Of a stretch of DNA of 64,000 nucleotides, positions 36,961 through 46,700 are shown piece after piece. The notes beneath the pieces are model-generated. The model ran no database searches and had not been told where the DNA came from. It saw only the letters and a list, made by a program, of their open reading frames with translations. The position numbers were made by a program, and so were the translations under genes. Source of the DNA: Megaleporinus macrocephalus (Eukaryota; Chordata; Actinopteri; Characiformes; Anostomidae); NCBI GenBank assembly GCA_021613375.1, contig CM038706.1, forward strand, positions 27,717,866 to 27,781,865, written 5' to 3'. Within the stretch, counting starts at the first letter, position 1, and each line of letters opens with the position of its first letter.

Positions 36961-37858
36961 ATAACACTGTTGTTGAAACCCACACGAAGGGGAGTAGAAA
37001 CCCACACAAACATGAACTGGCGGACTCTGTTTTTAAAGTAAATGTCGTGATAGCCGAATGTTCTGATTTTCAATCGTTCTTTTCACTTCTCAATTCATCC
37101 ACATTTTTCAGAGTAAGAGAGGAGCAGTAGGAAGGATAAAAGAGAACAGAATCAGCAGCTAAAGCGACCCGTTATTGAGTGTAAACCCAAAGAAGTACAT
37201 GGCTGAATTCCCTGGTCCACCTTAAATGGTTCATGTAACTGCTGCACAATTTAAGGAGGAACAAGGAATTCTAATTAAAAGCTAACTTAGAAAGCAAGCA
37301 GTTGAGCTTTTCCAGCAAATTGACAGCGAGTCTGAGTTTTACAGTAACCTGTAGCAAAAGCGGTACCATTGAGACAAATTCTTACCAGTTCTTGTTTGAT
37401 TCCATGATCCTTCGGGTTTACTCCTTGAGTCGTTAGGTACACTGACAAGAGAAACAGATTAAAAGTCAAAGCGTGAACATAAACTGTATCAAAAGTGTAG
37501 TTAGCACAAACACTCACTCCAAAACAGCGAGTTGAGGGTATACGCAGACATCAGGTCCAGCTTGGCTTGCTCGAGTGGGTCAAGCTAGAATACATAAACA
37601 GTAAACACTGAAATACTACCTACAGCTGTTTACAGATCTTGATACAGATTATACATTATGCAGTGTCTTCTTGTTGCCATTAAGTGTTTATGTAGTACTG
37701 CAGATGTGAACATGGACCTGTACCTTCAGGTGCTCGCCCTTTGACACAGACATGAGAGTCTGGATTACATTTTGGACAGAGTTGACAGAAGACTCGAAGC
37801 CTGTCAGGTACTCCTCGATTTCTGTGGGGTAATCCTCCGCCGAACCTTCTTCAGCCAT
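35953..37858 (-). CDS. c1d: C1D nuclear exosome cofactor / corepressor, complete 4-exon coding region
   Basis: Seen: four minus-strand exons (37858-37724, 37584-37518, 37441-37386, 36132-35953) join in frame with AG/GT borders to give 145 residues, against 141 in human. The N-terminus [18 protein letters not shown], the middle stretches [18 protein letters not shown] and [18 protein letters not shown], and the C-terminal [18 protein letters not shown] followed by RFVRNALWE are plainly C1D. The tail is lysine/arginine-rich and ends in KAKQRKLN. Known of the family (Sas10/Utp3/C1D): a nuclear RNA-binding protein that acts with EXOSC10/RRP6 and MTR4 in 3' processing of rRNA and other RNAs; also described as a DNA-PK activator and a nuclear-receptor corepressor. 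The start is preceded by a splice acceptor (TTTTCAG then ATCATGG), so the 5' UTR is split. Inferred: a minus-strand AATAAA at 35311-35306, about 645 bases past the stop, is the nearest poly(A) signal I see. slc29a3 lies head to head. Confidence 0.96.
36919..36959 (+). repeat. Poly(A) tract in c1d intron 3
   Basis: An uninterrupted run of about 39 A on the plus strand (poly(T) in the c1d sense). No retrotransposed gene copy is visible beside it, so it is a simple homopolymer or the tail of an unrecognised retroelement. Confidence 0.9.
37386..37441 (-). CDS. c1d: c1d coding exon 3
   Basis: 56 bases between acceptor TTGTCAG and donor GTAAG. It completes the split Met codon and encodes [18 protein letters not shown], ending on a codon boundary. 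Confidence 0.93.
37518..37584 (-). CDS. c1d: c1d coding exon 2
   Basis: 67 bases, acceptor TTCTAG before CTTGAC and donor GTGAGT after TTTTGGA. It encodes [18 protein letters not shown] and then SLFW, the conserved core of the family, and ends in phase 1. The split codon A|TG gives Met where human has Val. Confidence 0.93.
37724..37858 (-). CDS. c1d: c1d coding exon 1 (residues 1-45)
   Basis: The ATG is at 37858-37856. The exon encodes 45 residues ending SKGEHLK and stops exactly before a GTACAG donor, so the intron is phase 0. The exon extends about three bases upstream of the ATG to an acceptor (TTTTCAG), which implies a separate upstream 5' UTR exon. Confidence 0.93.
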
Positions 37859-38151
37859 GATCTGAAAACTTAAAGGTGAAAAATGTTTAAATATATTTTT
37901 ATTACTAGTGTTACTTATAAGCACCGGTGGTTATGTGAGCTAAGCAGCAGTCAGAGACACACACTTTTTTGTTCAACCTTAAAAGACGAATTCTAACCGA
38001 GCCGGTAACGTTAATGTTTACACGTGACATAATGCTTGCCGTATTTTCTAAGTTTAGAACGAAATGTCTTAAAAACACGTTAAAGATCAGATTAGAAACA
38101 GGTTAAAGATTATTAGACTAGTTTACAGACACGATGTTTCTTTTTAATTAC

Positions 38152-38215
38152 CTCTCAAACACGCCGAGAGACACAACACAGACCGGACAGCTAGAAAGAC
38201 CAGCAACGACTCACA
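38152..38215 (-). other. c1d: Probable c1d 5' UTR exon and promoter region
   Basis: On the minus strand a good donor (GAGAG|GTAATT) is at 38151, upstream of the acceptor that precedes the c1d ATG. Splicing these would remove about 290 bases of 5' UTR intron. The exon's upstream edge is a guess from the change to more GC-rich sequence around 38160-38230. No TATA box was recognised. A transcript would settle the start site. Confidence 0.5.
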
Positions 38216-39248
38216 CACACATTTCCGCTTGTGTCTGTACCTTTTTCACAATAAAAGTCGTCGAATTAAGTTGAACCAAAAAAATCAAACACAAAATGTA
38301 TAAAATATTAATAAAGCAGCTTGTGTTTTTTTATGTTGAGCATATGAGATTTTATTTGAGATTTAATGAACCAACGAAATTGGTTTGTTTTAAGTTTAAG
38401 CAGGGTTTGTTCATACCATTATCGATTGAGTCAGAAAATATTTTGATTATTTACAAAGCAATATTAAGTAAATTGCTGTTAAGAATATTGTTCTGCTAAA
38501 TTCGAAATTCTTGCATTAATTTTAATATAATTGTTTAAATGTGTCGTCATCTAATGGCCTTTATTTAAATTTGTTGGATTTTATTTGTTATTTTGTGACA
38601 TGTAATTTATTCTATTTTAGCCAAGAAACAAAACAAACATTATTCAGAAAAAAATACACTTTATATACGTTTGTGTGGTTTCTTGGTTTAATGCAAGCTA
38701 GTTTGTTAGGTTCCGTTTTGTTGGCTTTGCAGCAGAACTTTTAATTTGAAATTAAATCTTAAACCTTTTGCTGACAGGAGAGAAAGAAAATACAGACTCC
38801 AGCCTGAAGTTTCAAGCTGCGGTTTGCCAGATTATCACAAAGATGTAACGTGACTGCCTAAAAAATACCAGACCCGTGGCTTGATTTGGTCTTCACTTAA
38901 TACGAGGATGAAGCGGATACATTCAGGTCGGGATTTTGGTGGGTATTTTAGTTTGTCAGCTTGGCTAAGTGACTGAGTTCTGCTGTGTTCGGAGTGGTAT
39001 AATTGTCCAGTCGTTCGCTCCCGATGTTGACCGACTCTTTTCTGGTTCTCTGTGAATGAGAACAATTTCTAATCTGGCTGCGCTGTTCGGTGATTGTATC
39101 GTCCACCCTCGCTACTAGAACGTAGCTTGGCTAAAGGGGAACTCCACCAACTTTCAGCAAGTTTCTACATAGTTAACTAGTTAAGATGCAAACAAAGCCA
39201 TTCAGGTTGAGTCAGAGTTGTTGACAGTGCTGTTGGGAGGAACCAGGC

Positions 39249-39797
39249 TTTAAAGGAGCAATGGTTAGATTAAATGAATTCAGATCAACAGAATGTGAAG
39301 AAACAACAGTTTGACAGTGGTTCAAAGATCATGTTGTGTCGTGCAGTAGAGATATCTGCTGTAGCTACTGTGCTACCCAGCTAGTCCCGGTCTGTCTCGT
39401 GAAACCACTTTGTACCTACAGAGTCACCTCAGTCCAACATGAGAGCATAAAGAAGTAGTGCTGCCCCGAAGACATATTTTAACCCTTTTGTCAATCATAT
39501 TAAAGGTTCTGCTCCTGGTTAAAACATTTAAGGTCAAATAGCTATTAAAAGGAAGAGTAAATCAACAATGGCTGAAACTTTTGGCAAGCTACTGCTGCAG
39601 TTCACTTTCTGCACGAAACCACATTCAGCAGCAAACAAAAGCAGTGATATAAATGAAAGCAAACAAGAGTTAACATGGACATTAGCATTGAAAGGCATGA
39701 AGTTTAATGCTGACTGTGCATTTACTGGTGATATTTTACCCCCTATTGTTTGGAGAATGATTTCGAGAGGGCATGTCATACAGATTGCTCCTTTAAT
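39249..39797 (+). mobile_element. MITE family with TTAAAGG ends, copy 2
   Basis: Perfect 13-bp inverted ends TTAAAGGAGCAAT at 39250 and (reversed) up to 39797. Shares GTCTCGTGAAACCACTTTGT and CATTCAGCAGCAAACAAAAG with the 18967 copy. TTAA at both extremities suggests a TTAA target site. It lies between c1d and slc29a3. Confidence 0.83.
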
Positions 39798-40717
39798 CAT
39801 TCTAAAAGCTGCCTTACAGAGTGTTATTCATGAATGTGCTGCCTGATATCTGAGGTTTTGTGTTAAAGTTTTGGTCTAAAACATCTTGTTAATCTATTTA
39901 TTTGAATCCATTTATGACGGAGGACGTTGTAATCTATTCCCACTACTGTAATGAAAACTGAATCTCTACAGTAAATGATTTCACACAAAACCACTCTGAA
40001 TGACTTTGTATGCCTCACAATGACAGAATTCTGCAAAAATTTAAAATAATGTATGAAATGCCTCTTTAACCTGGTTAATCTCTTTCTCCTCTCCTAACTG
40101 CACCACGCCGTAGATAAAGAAATGTTTTCATGCATGTTCTGTCATTCATGTGCATGTATTATATGTGGAAATTATATTAAAACATGTGGAATTTTTCACT
40201 CTGTTGGTTAGTGATTCAGACCTACATTTGATATTTTTGTTGGGTTGTTTTGGTTTGAAATTAATTTAACAAAACCTTTAAACAAAAACCCTCTGATGGA
40301 GCTGCAAGTGCCCACTCAGTTTCTTTTTTCCCCACTGGGTTTTTTTGTCACACTTCCTTATAAATCATGTGGGATTTTATTGTCTAGTTGTGACTTTCTG
40401 AAATCTGACCATGTTTGCAAAAATCCTTTGCATAGTTTTTAGGCCTCACATAGAAGTTTAGTCTGCAGTGGGATCAGTGAGATTCAGTGCAGTCTATTTT
40501 ACACCCATTTGTAAGTTTGTAGTTTGTATCTGTCCTGTTTCTAGGCCAGTCACGTGATGCTTTCGGGGATGTTAGAGCAGGTCACAGGGTTTATGTGAGG
40601 GTCTTCATGTGGGGTGTCTAAAGCAGCATTTGAAAGACTTGTGTACGACTGTCACGAGGAAAGTGTGTTATGGGTTAAAGAGAGCATGTAACATATGGGT
40701 TTTACAGGGTATCTCTT

Positions 40718-40805
40718 TCACTCTCTCTCTCACTCACTCTCTTACTCTCTCTCTCTCTCTCACTCTCTTTCACTCTCTCTCTCTCTCTCCCTCTCACTCT
40801 CTCAC

Positions 40806-40840
<35 letters not shown>

Positions 40841-40952
40841 CACTCTCTCTCTCACTCTCTCTCTCATTCTCTCTCTCACTCTCTCTCACTCTCTCTCTCT
40901 CTCTCTCTTTAACTCTTTCACTCTCTCTCATTCTCTCTCATTCTTTCTCTCC

Positions 40953-41006
<54 letters not shown>

Positions 41007-41040
41007 AACTCTTTCACTCTCTCTCACTCTCTCTCTCAGG
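40718..41040 (+). repeat. (CT)n-rich microsatellite
   Basis: CTCTCT, CACTCT and CATTCT units. CTTTAACTCTTTCACTCTC occurs twice about 98 bases apart, showing an internal duplication. The open frames of 165 and 117 codons are Leu/Ser strings. It lies upstream of the slc29a3 coding start, in the possible 5' intron. Confidence 0.93.
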
Positions 41041-42067
41041 CCCTTTAGAATGATGCTGCAGCTTGACTCTAAGAGAGAGAGAGCACCATGCTGTCTCCAT
41101 CCCTAATGTGGCCCCATAGAAGAAACGTGTGATCTGCAGTGGATGTTAAAGGGAGGAGGAGAAAATAAAACCCTGAGGTAACGGAGGGATTGTGTTTCTG
41201 CTATGCATGATTCTTGTGCTCATTTGGTTATGTGTGTTGTTCTCACTTCTGGGTATTTAGCCTGACATAACACGCCCACCTCAGAAAAGGCCTGAAAAGC
41301 CAGGACAGTGATGTAGTAGTGCCAGCCCAAATCCAACATTTGGATTTTTTTCTCGACTTTTTCCAATCATATTTTAAAACACCTGCGTAGTCACTGACAC
41401 CACCGGACACACAAATCTTATCAGTTCACTTGCAAATATCAGTGTGGTTAATTTAACAAATTTGATTTTCTTTGCAGTCTGATTCTGAAGTAGCCCTTTT
41501 TTTAGAGGTTGACGATGGTTACTACTCTGGGATGTCTCTGGGATTGGACAGGTTTTGCTTGATTTTCCATTCCACCTTAAATGGATTGTCCACGGCTTGT
41601 TTCACTAACAAGTCTGAGTCTTTTCAGGTGGTCTAAGAAGAAGCATGGCAGTCAATTGGTTGTTTTATCTATTGCCTTTCATCCACTGTCTCAAAGTGGG
41701 CTACTTCAGATGCAATGGAGTGGACAGTGAGAGGCGATCTCACCGGCCTTGATGCATTTTCATCACTAAAGCATTTCTAACTCGTGATGGCATTAGCATG
41801 CTTTGTACTGTTTGTCACTATCCTGGAGATCAATTATGACAGAACTCCTGTTTGAGGAAGAATTTTAACGAGTATAAGTGCTGAGCAATGAAGGGCTGTT
41901 GTTTGGGCATGAACAGTTTAATGAAATGTCAAATTTAGATCGATTGAAGTTCTATTATAATGTGGGACCTTCTGTTGTGCTTTACCACAGCAGTTAGCTA
42001 CACACTTCAGTACTGTAATGAAGATAAATGAGCAAATGTTGTGGGGCTGTAATTACAGAAAAGGTTT

Positions 42068-42235
42068 GGTTTACTTTTTTTTTTTTTTACCTTTAATTTA
42101 ACCAGGCAAGTCAATAAGAACATATTCTTATTTACAACAACAGCCTGGCAGGTAGCAGGGTCTACTTGAAAGAAAAGGGTACATCAGTAACAAGAACAGA
42201 CAGATGGATAAAAAGATAAAACAGGGAACTTGTGT
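42068..42235 (-). mobile_element. Retroelement 3' end fragment
   Basis: A T run followed by ACCTTTAATTTAACCAGGCA, AGTCAATAAGAACATATTCT, TATTTACAACAACAGCCTGG. In minus orientation it ends in a poly(A), like a retrotransposed tail. The phrase TTAACCAGGCAAGTCAATAAG is widespread in teleosts, especially salmonids. Confidence 0.6.
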
Positions 42236-42837
42236 ACCTCTAGTGTTTGTTAGCAGTGTTAGTCACATGTGGCTGGTGCACTGTATCTGGGCAAAGCAAA
42301 GCAAATTTGTCAATTAGAATTTTTGCCCAAACTACTTCTCTAATAGGACGTTTGTTGTGAGGATTTGATTGCATTCCTCCTCAGGAGCAGGGGTGAGGTC
42401 AGATACTGATGCTGGATGATTAGTTTCCGTTTAGCTGACACTCACTACGGGGCATGATGACCTTAGCCTCGCGTGCGGCTGCTCTTTCTGCTGACTGTGC
42501 TACTGTGGAGGTGGCTGAGCTGTGTCACAAGCTGTGGTGTGCGCAATCGCACTTCACCAACTGTTTCATTTGAAGTGAGTGAGTTCACTAGTTTATTTGT
42601 GGACACTTCAGTGCACCTTGCCGTGTGTCATACAGTGTGAGAAACCACATGACTGTTGGAGGTGATTTGAGGTAATTTAGACACACAGTGATATGAATGG
42701 TGCTCATAAGTGTGTGTTTCGTGTCAGTAATGTTACCTCGTGCCTCTAATTTGAGGTAATGAGGGGATATAGTGCAAGTTTGTTCTTTCATCAAGCGCCT
42801 CAGTTATCTAGTTCTGTGTGTTCCATATTATTGAACT

Positions 42838-42960
42838 TTCTCATTAAAGGGCTGATAAAGTCCTCTCTGTATTGTGGTTTATTTAAAAAGCAGTTTGGGC
42901 TGAAACAACCCCTCATAACTTCATGGGTGGAGCTAAAGTGCTACAGGCTAAGTAGGTAAA
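42838..42960 (+). repeat. Dispersed repeat fragment, GTGCCTTTAAGAC family
   Basis: GGGCTGAAACAACCCCTCAT, AACTTCATGGGTGGAGCTAA parallels 18735-18770 (GACTGAAACACCCCTTATAA) and 47830-47875. Confidence 0.5.
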
Positions 42961-43387
42961 TATATATTTGCTGTCCAATGAAAAACAAGTATCTTCAAAA
43001 TTGCAACTTTACAGGAGAGACCAAAAACATACTTTACTTTCAGTGCAAGTCAATGAAAAACCAGAAACTTCCAAGCTGTTTTGGACCATTTCTATTGGTC
43101 CATTTATCAGGAACCCATTGGTGTGTTCAATTGATGTAGAAAACTCCAAATCCACAAAAATGAATATGAATATGGCCTCTTTAAGCATTTTCGTTGTGTT
43201 TCATGTTCACGAAATCTGGTTTTATAAGTGTCTGTCTGTCTGTTTCTTTTATTTGCAGTCTATCTCTGCTCCATCCTCCATCTTTGTCCATTTACGTCCC
43301 ACCAACACCCCTCCACCCCCTTGTACCTTTCCTTCGTCCTTACTTCTCCCTGCTTCTCTACCCCTCAGTTTCTCTCTTTCTGTGAGG

Positions 43388-43711
43388 ATGGATGGTACAG
43401 AGCACCTGCAGGCTAGCCTGAACGCCTCCTACGTTTCTGCGCTGCACTCTTCCTCTAATGAGGAGCAAGAGGTGAATGCTGAGGGTGAAGACCACTCACC
43501 CCTCCTTCCTCATTCCGGTAGCCCACTAAGTGCCCGCCACCGCCCACACGACACCTACTGCCTGGTCTACGGCATCTTCTTCTTGATGGGTATTGGCTCT
43601 CTGCTGCCCTGGAACTTCTTCATCACAGCCAAGCACTACTGGCTCTATAAACTGAGCAACAGCTCCGGCTCAGAAGGACACAAGGAGCCGCACACTGACA
43701 CTGACATTAGC
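43388..43711 (+). CDS. slc29a3: slc29a3 coding exon 1 (residues 1-108)
   Basis: Encodes the cytosolic N-tail with the dileucine motif, TM1 and the start of the large first luminal loop, whose sequon NSS (residues 91-93) is a likely N-glycosylation site. The exon ends on a codon boundary before GTGAGT. A strong acceptor (TTTATTTGCAG at 43258) lies 129 bases upstream of the ATG, so this exon probably begins with 5' UTR and is joined to an unlocated non-coding first exon. The frame stays open upstream of the ATG, but the proline/serine-rich product there has no family support. Confidence 0.92.
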
Positions 43712-46700
43712 GTGAGTGTCTTTTTATTTTTTTTGTGTGTGTGTATATGTTTATTGTCAGGACAGAAGTGTCTGTTTAATAGTCTTCAAATAGTCCTGAT
43801 TTTATGTAGCGCTTTTCACAACAGCTGCATTTGTCCATACCATTGCTAGAAGTCAATAGTCACCCAGATCTTTTCCCTAAATAAGAGATCCAAAGCTTCT
43901 GACGGCCCTATCAGCTTGCGTCTAGGTCATTGTTAATATTGAGCAACAGTTGCTGTGCTATTCTGTTATTTCTTTTTGCAAATAATGCGTAATCTTGAAT
44001 TGAGTCACCTCTACAAGTCCGAGTAACTTAAATGAAGACCTGAATATGGTTTCAATGGACTGAGAGACGTTAAAGGAATGGTTCAGTGAAAATGTACAAA
44101 TTCTTAATTACTGCTTCCCCCAGATGCAGTCAATAAGCTGAGACATATCTGGTGTCCAAATGTTGCTTATTTTGTTTAGAACTAGAGCTATGAGGCTAAC
44201 ATTGCTAACAAACAGAAGAAGTCATTAGTCACCCAAATCTTTTTCCATATACACGTGCACAAAACATCTTTAACCATCTCAAACCGCAGCTAGGTCTTTA
44301 GGGTTGATGTGTGCATGCACTGAGTACATTCTAGTTTAAACAGCAGATGTTGTGCCAAATTTTACTCCCATGCACATAAATGCATGATAAACATGTTCTA
44401 TGTTTTTTTGTTTTTTATATATAAATAACTGTTAACCCTGTATTTTAGGTCATACAATGTATTTCAGCACATCTATGAGTCGTAGGCTTGTATTTCTGGA
44501 AAAGATTTGGGTGACTATTGACTTTTGGTGTTTGTTGCACTAAACTGTATAAGCAAAATTTGGACAACAAACATGTTTCGGCTGATTGACTACACCTGGG
44601 GTAAAAGGGCAATTGTGTAAACTTGATCTTTTGCCAAACTATTCCTTTAAAGTTGGGATTATGTTTGGGGTCCTGACAAGACGTGGAAACAAACATGTGT
44701 GGTTGTCCCTTTCCATCATAGCTGCACACCTGCTCTCAATGCTAGCTGTATGATATCAGACATGTGATTATATTGCTGATTACAGGTTTACAGTACGGCG
44801 TGAGATGTTTATAGATTGACTGAATGATTTGGTCAAATACAATTATGCCTTTGTCAAGCCTCATAAATGTTTGACAGATTCACAGTGCCGGTCGGGTGCT
44901 CATCAGGAACATCTGGAGCAGGCCAGGACGTTCACAGCACAATCGTGTCTCTGTAGTGAGCGCTCGTTCGTTGGGTAATGCTGTTTAGTTTAGTAGACAA
45001 AATGTTGTGTTAATGAAGTTATGTTGTGTGACACTAATTATGATTTAATATGTTTAGAGCTTCAACTATCTGTGTGTGTGTGTGTGTGTGAGGCGTGTGC
45101 TGTTTGAGGACAGGCGTGTGCTGTGTAGGGACAGGCGTGTGCTGTGTAGGGACAGGCGTGTGCTGTGTAGGGACAGGCGTGTGCTGTGTAGGGACAGGCG
45201 TGTGCTGTGTAGGGACAGGCGTGTGCTGTTTGAGGACAGGCGTGTGCTGTGTAGGGACAGGCGTGTGCTGTGTAGGGACAGGCGTGTGCTGTGTAGGGAC
45301 AGGCGTGTGCTGTGTAAGGACAGGCGTGTGCTGTGCAGGGACAGGCGTGTGCTGTGTAAGGACAGGCGTGTGCTGTGTAAGGACAGGCGTGTGCTGTGTA
45401 AGGACAGGCGTGTGCTGTGTAAGGACAGGCGCGTGCTGTGTAAGGACAGGCGTGTGCTGTGTAAGGACAGGCGCGTGCTGTGTAAGGACAGGCGTGTGCT
45501 GTGTAGGGACAGGCGTGTGCTGTGTAAGGACTGATGTGTGCTGTGTAGGGACAGGCGTGTGCTGTGCAGGGACAGGCGTGTGCTGTGTAAGGACTGATGT
45601 GTGCTGTGCAGGGACAGGCGTGTGCTGTGTAAGGACTGATGTGTGCTGTGTAGGGACAGGCGTGTGCTGTGCAGGGACAGGCGTGTGCTGTGCAAGGACA
45701 GGCGTGTGCTGTGCAGGGACAGGCGTGTGCTGTGCAGGGACAGGCGTGTGCTGTGTAGGGACAGGCGTGTGCTGTGTAAGGACAGGCGTGTGCTGTGCAG
45801 GGACAGGCGTGTGCTGTGTAGGGACAGGCGTGTGCTGTGTAAGGACTGATGTGTGCTGTGCAGGGACAGGCGTGTGCTGTGTAGGGACAGGCGTGTGCTG
45901 TGTAAGGACAGGCGTGTGCTGTGTAGGGACAGGCGTGTGCTGTGCAGGGACAGGCGTGTGCTGTGCAGGGACAGGCGTGTGCTGTGCAGGGACAGGCGTG
46001 TGCTGTGTAGGGACAGATGATTTTCTGAAGGAGAATCTCAGATAAATGGGAGAGAACTGGTGTCAGACCTTATTCTCACATGGTCTTATGATGCTGCTGA
46101 GAACTGAGAGTCCTTTCATATCCAGCTGATATGAGATTAAGAAAATGGACATTGAGAAATTGAGGACTGGTGAAGAAGCGGTAGAACGACTGAATGAAAT
46201 AATGAGTAAAATGACAAACTGTGTAAAGCTGATAAACTAATTCATTTAAATCAATTCACACAAGTTTCTCTCTTGACTCCAGACAGAACTGATCATGTTC
46301 GGAGTCCTAGTATTCTCTTTCTTTAATTTAATGCTGGAGCTAATATTGCCAACACTAGAACCCAGTAGTCACCCAAATGTCCTAAATTATTTGTTTTATT
46401 AGAAATCAAATCACCAAACTTTAATTAAAGGAGCAGTTTGTAAAACCTGTCACATTCATACTCCCAGCAAGGAAGAAGCATCATATCACCAGAAAGAGGT
46501 GGTGTCCATCGCTGTTGTAAGGAATTCAGTCGCTCCTCCTCAGTGTCAGTATGAACAGCTGTTTACTTGCTGTTCTAGAAGGAAGGTTGCAGGTTCAACT
46601 TCATCCCTTTACTTGCCAATAAAGAGTGTTTCCAACAGTATACTGCGATGCAGATGTAAACCTCTGCTGTTTAAGTGTGTGGTGAGGGTTATAATAATTG

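Noticed and set aside
37287..37517. 76-codon minus-strand frame over c1d exon 3
   Set aside because: Only the part between the splice sites (37441-37386) is coding; the rest is intron read-through.
40609..41106. 165-codon Ser/Leu frame
   Set aside because: CT microsatellite translation.
42968..43387. In-frame N-terminal extension of slc29a3
   Set aside because: A strong acceptor at 43258 lies inside it, the encoded sequence has no ENT resemblance, and Met at 43388 gives the family's usual length with good start context.
43228..43416. Plus-strand frame overlapping slc29a3 exon 1
   Set aside because: Shadow frame from the pyrimidine-rich 5' region.
45095..46045. 316-codon cysteine/glycine/valine-rich frame
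   Set aside because: A 21-bp minisatellite keeps several frames open on both strands at once, the mark of a non-coding array.
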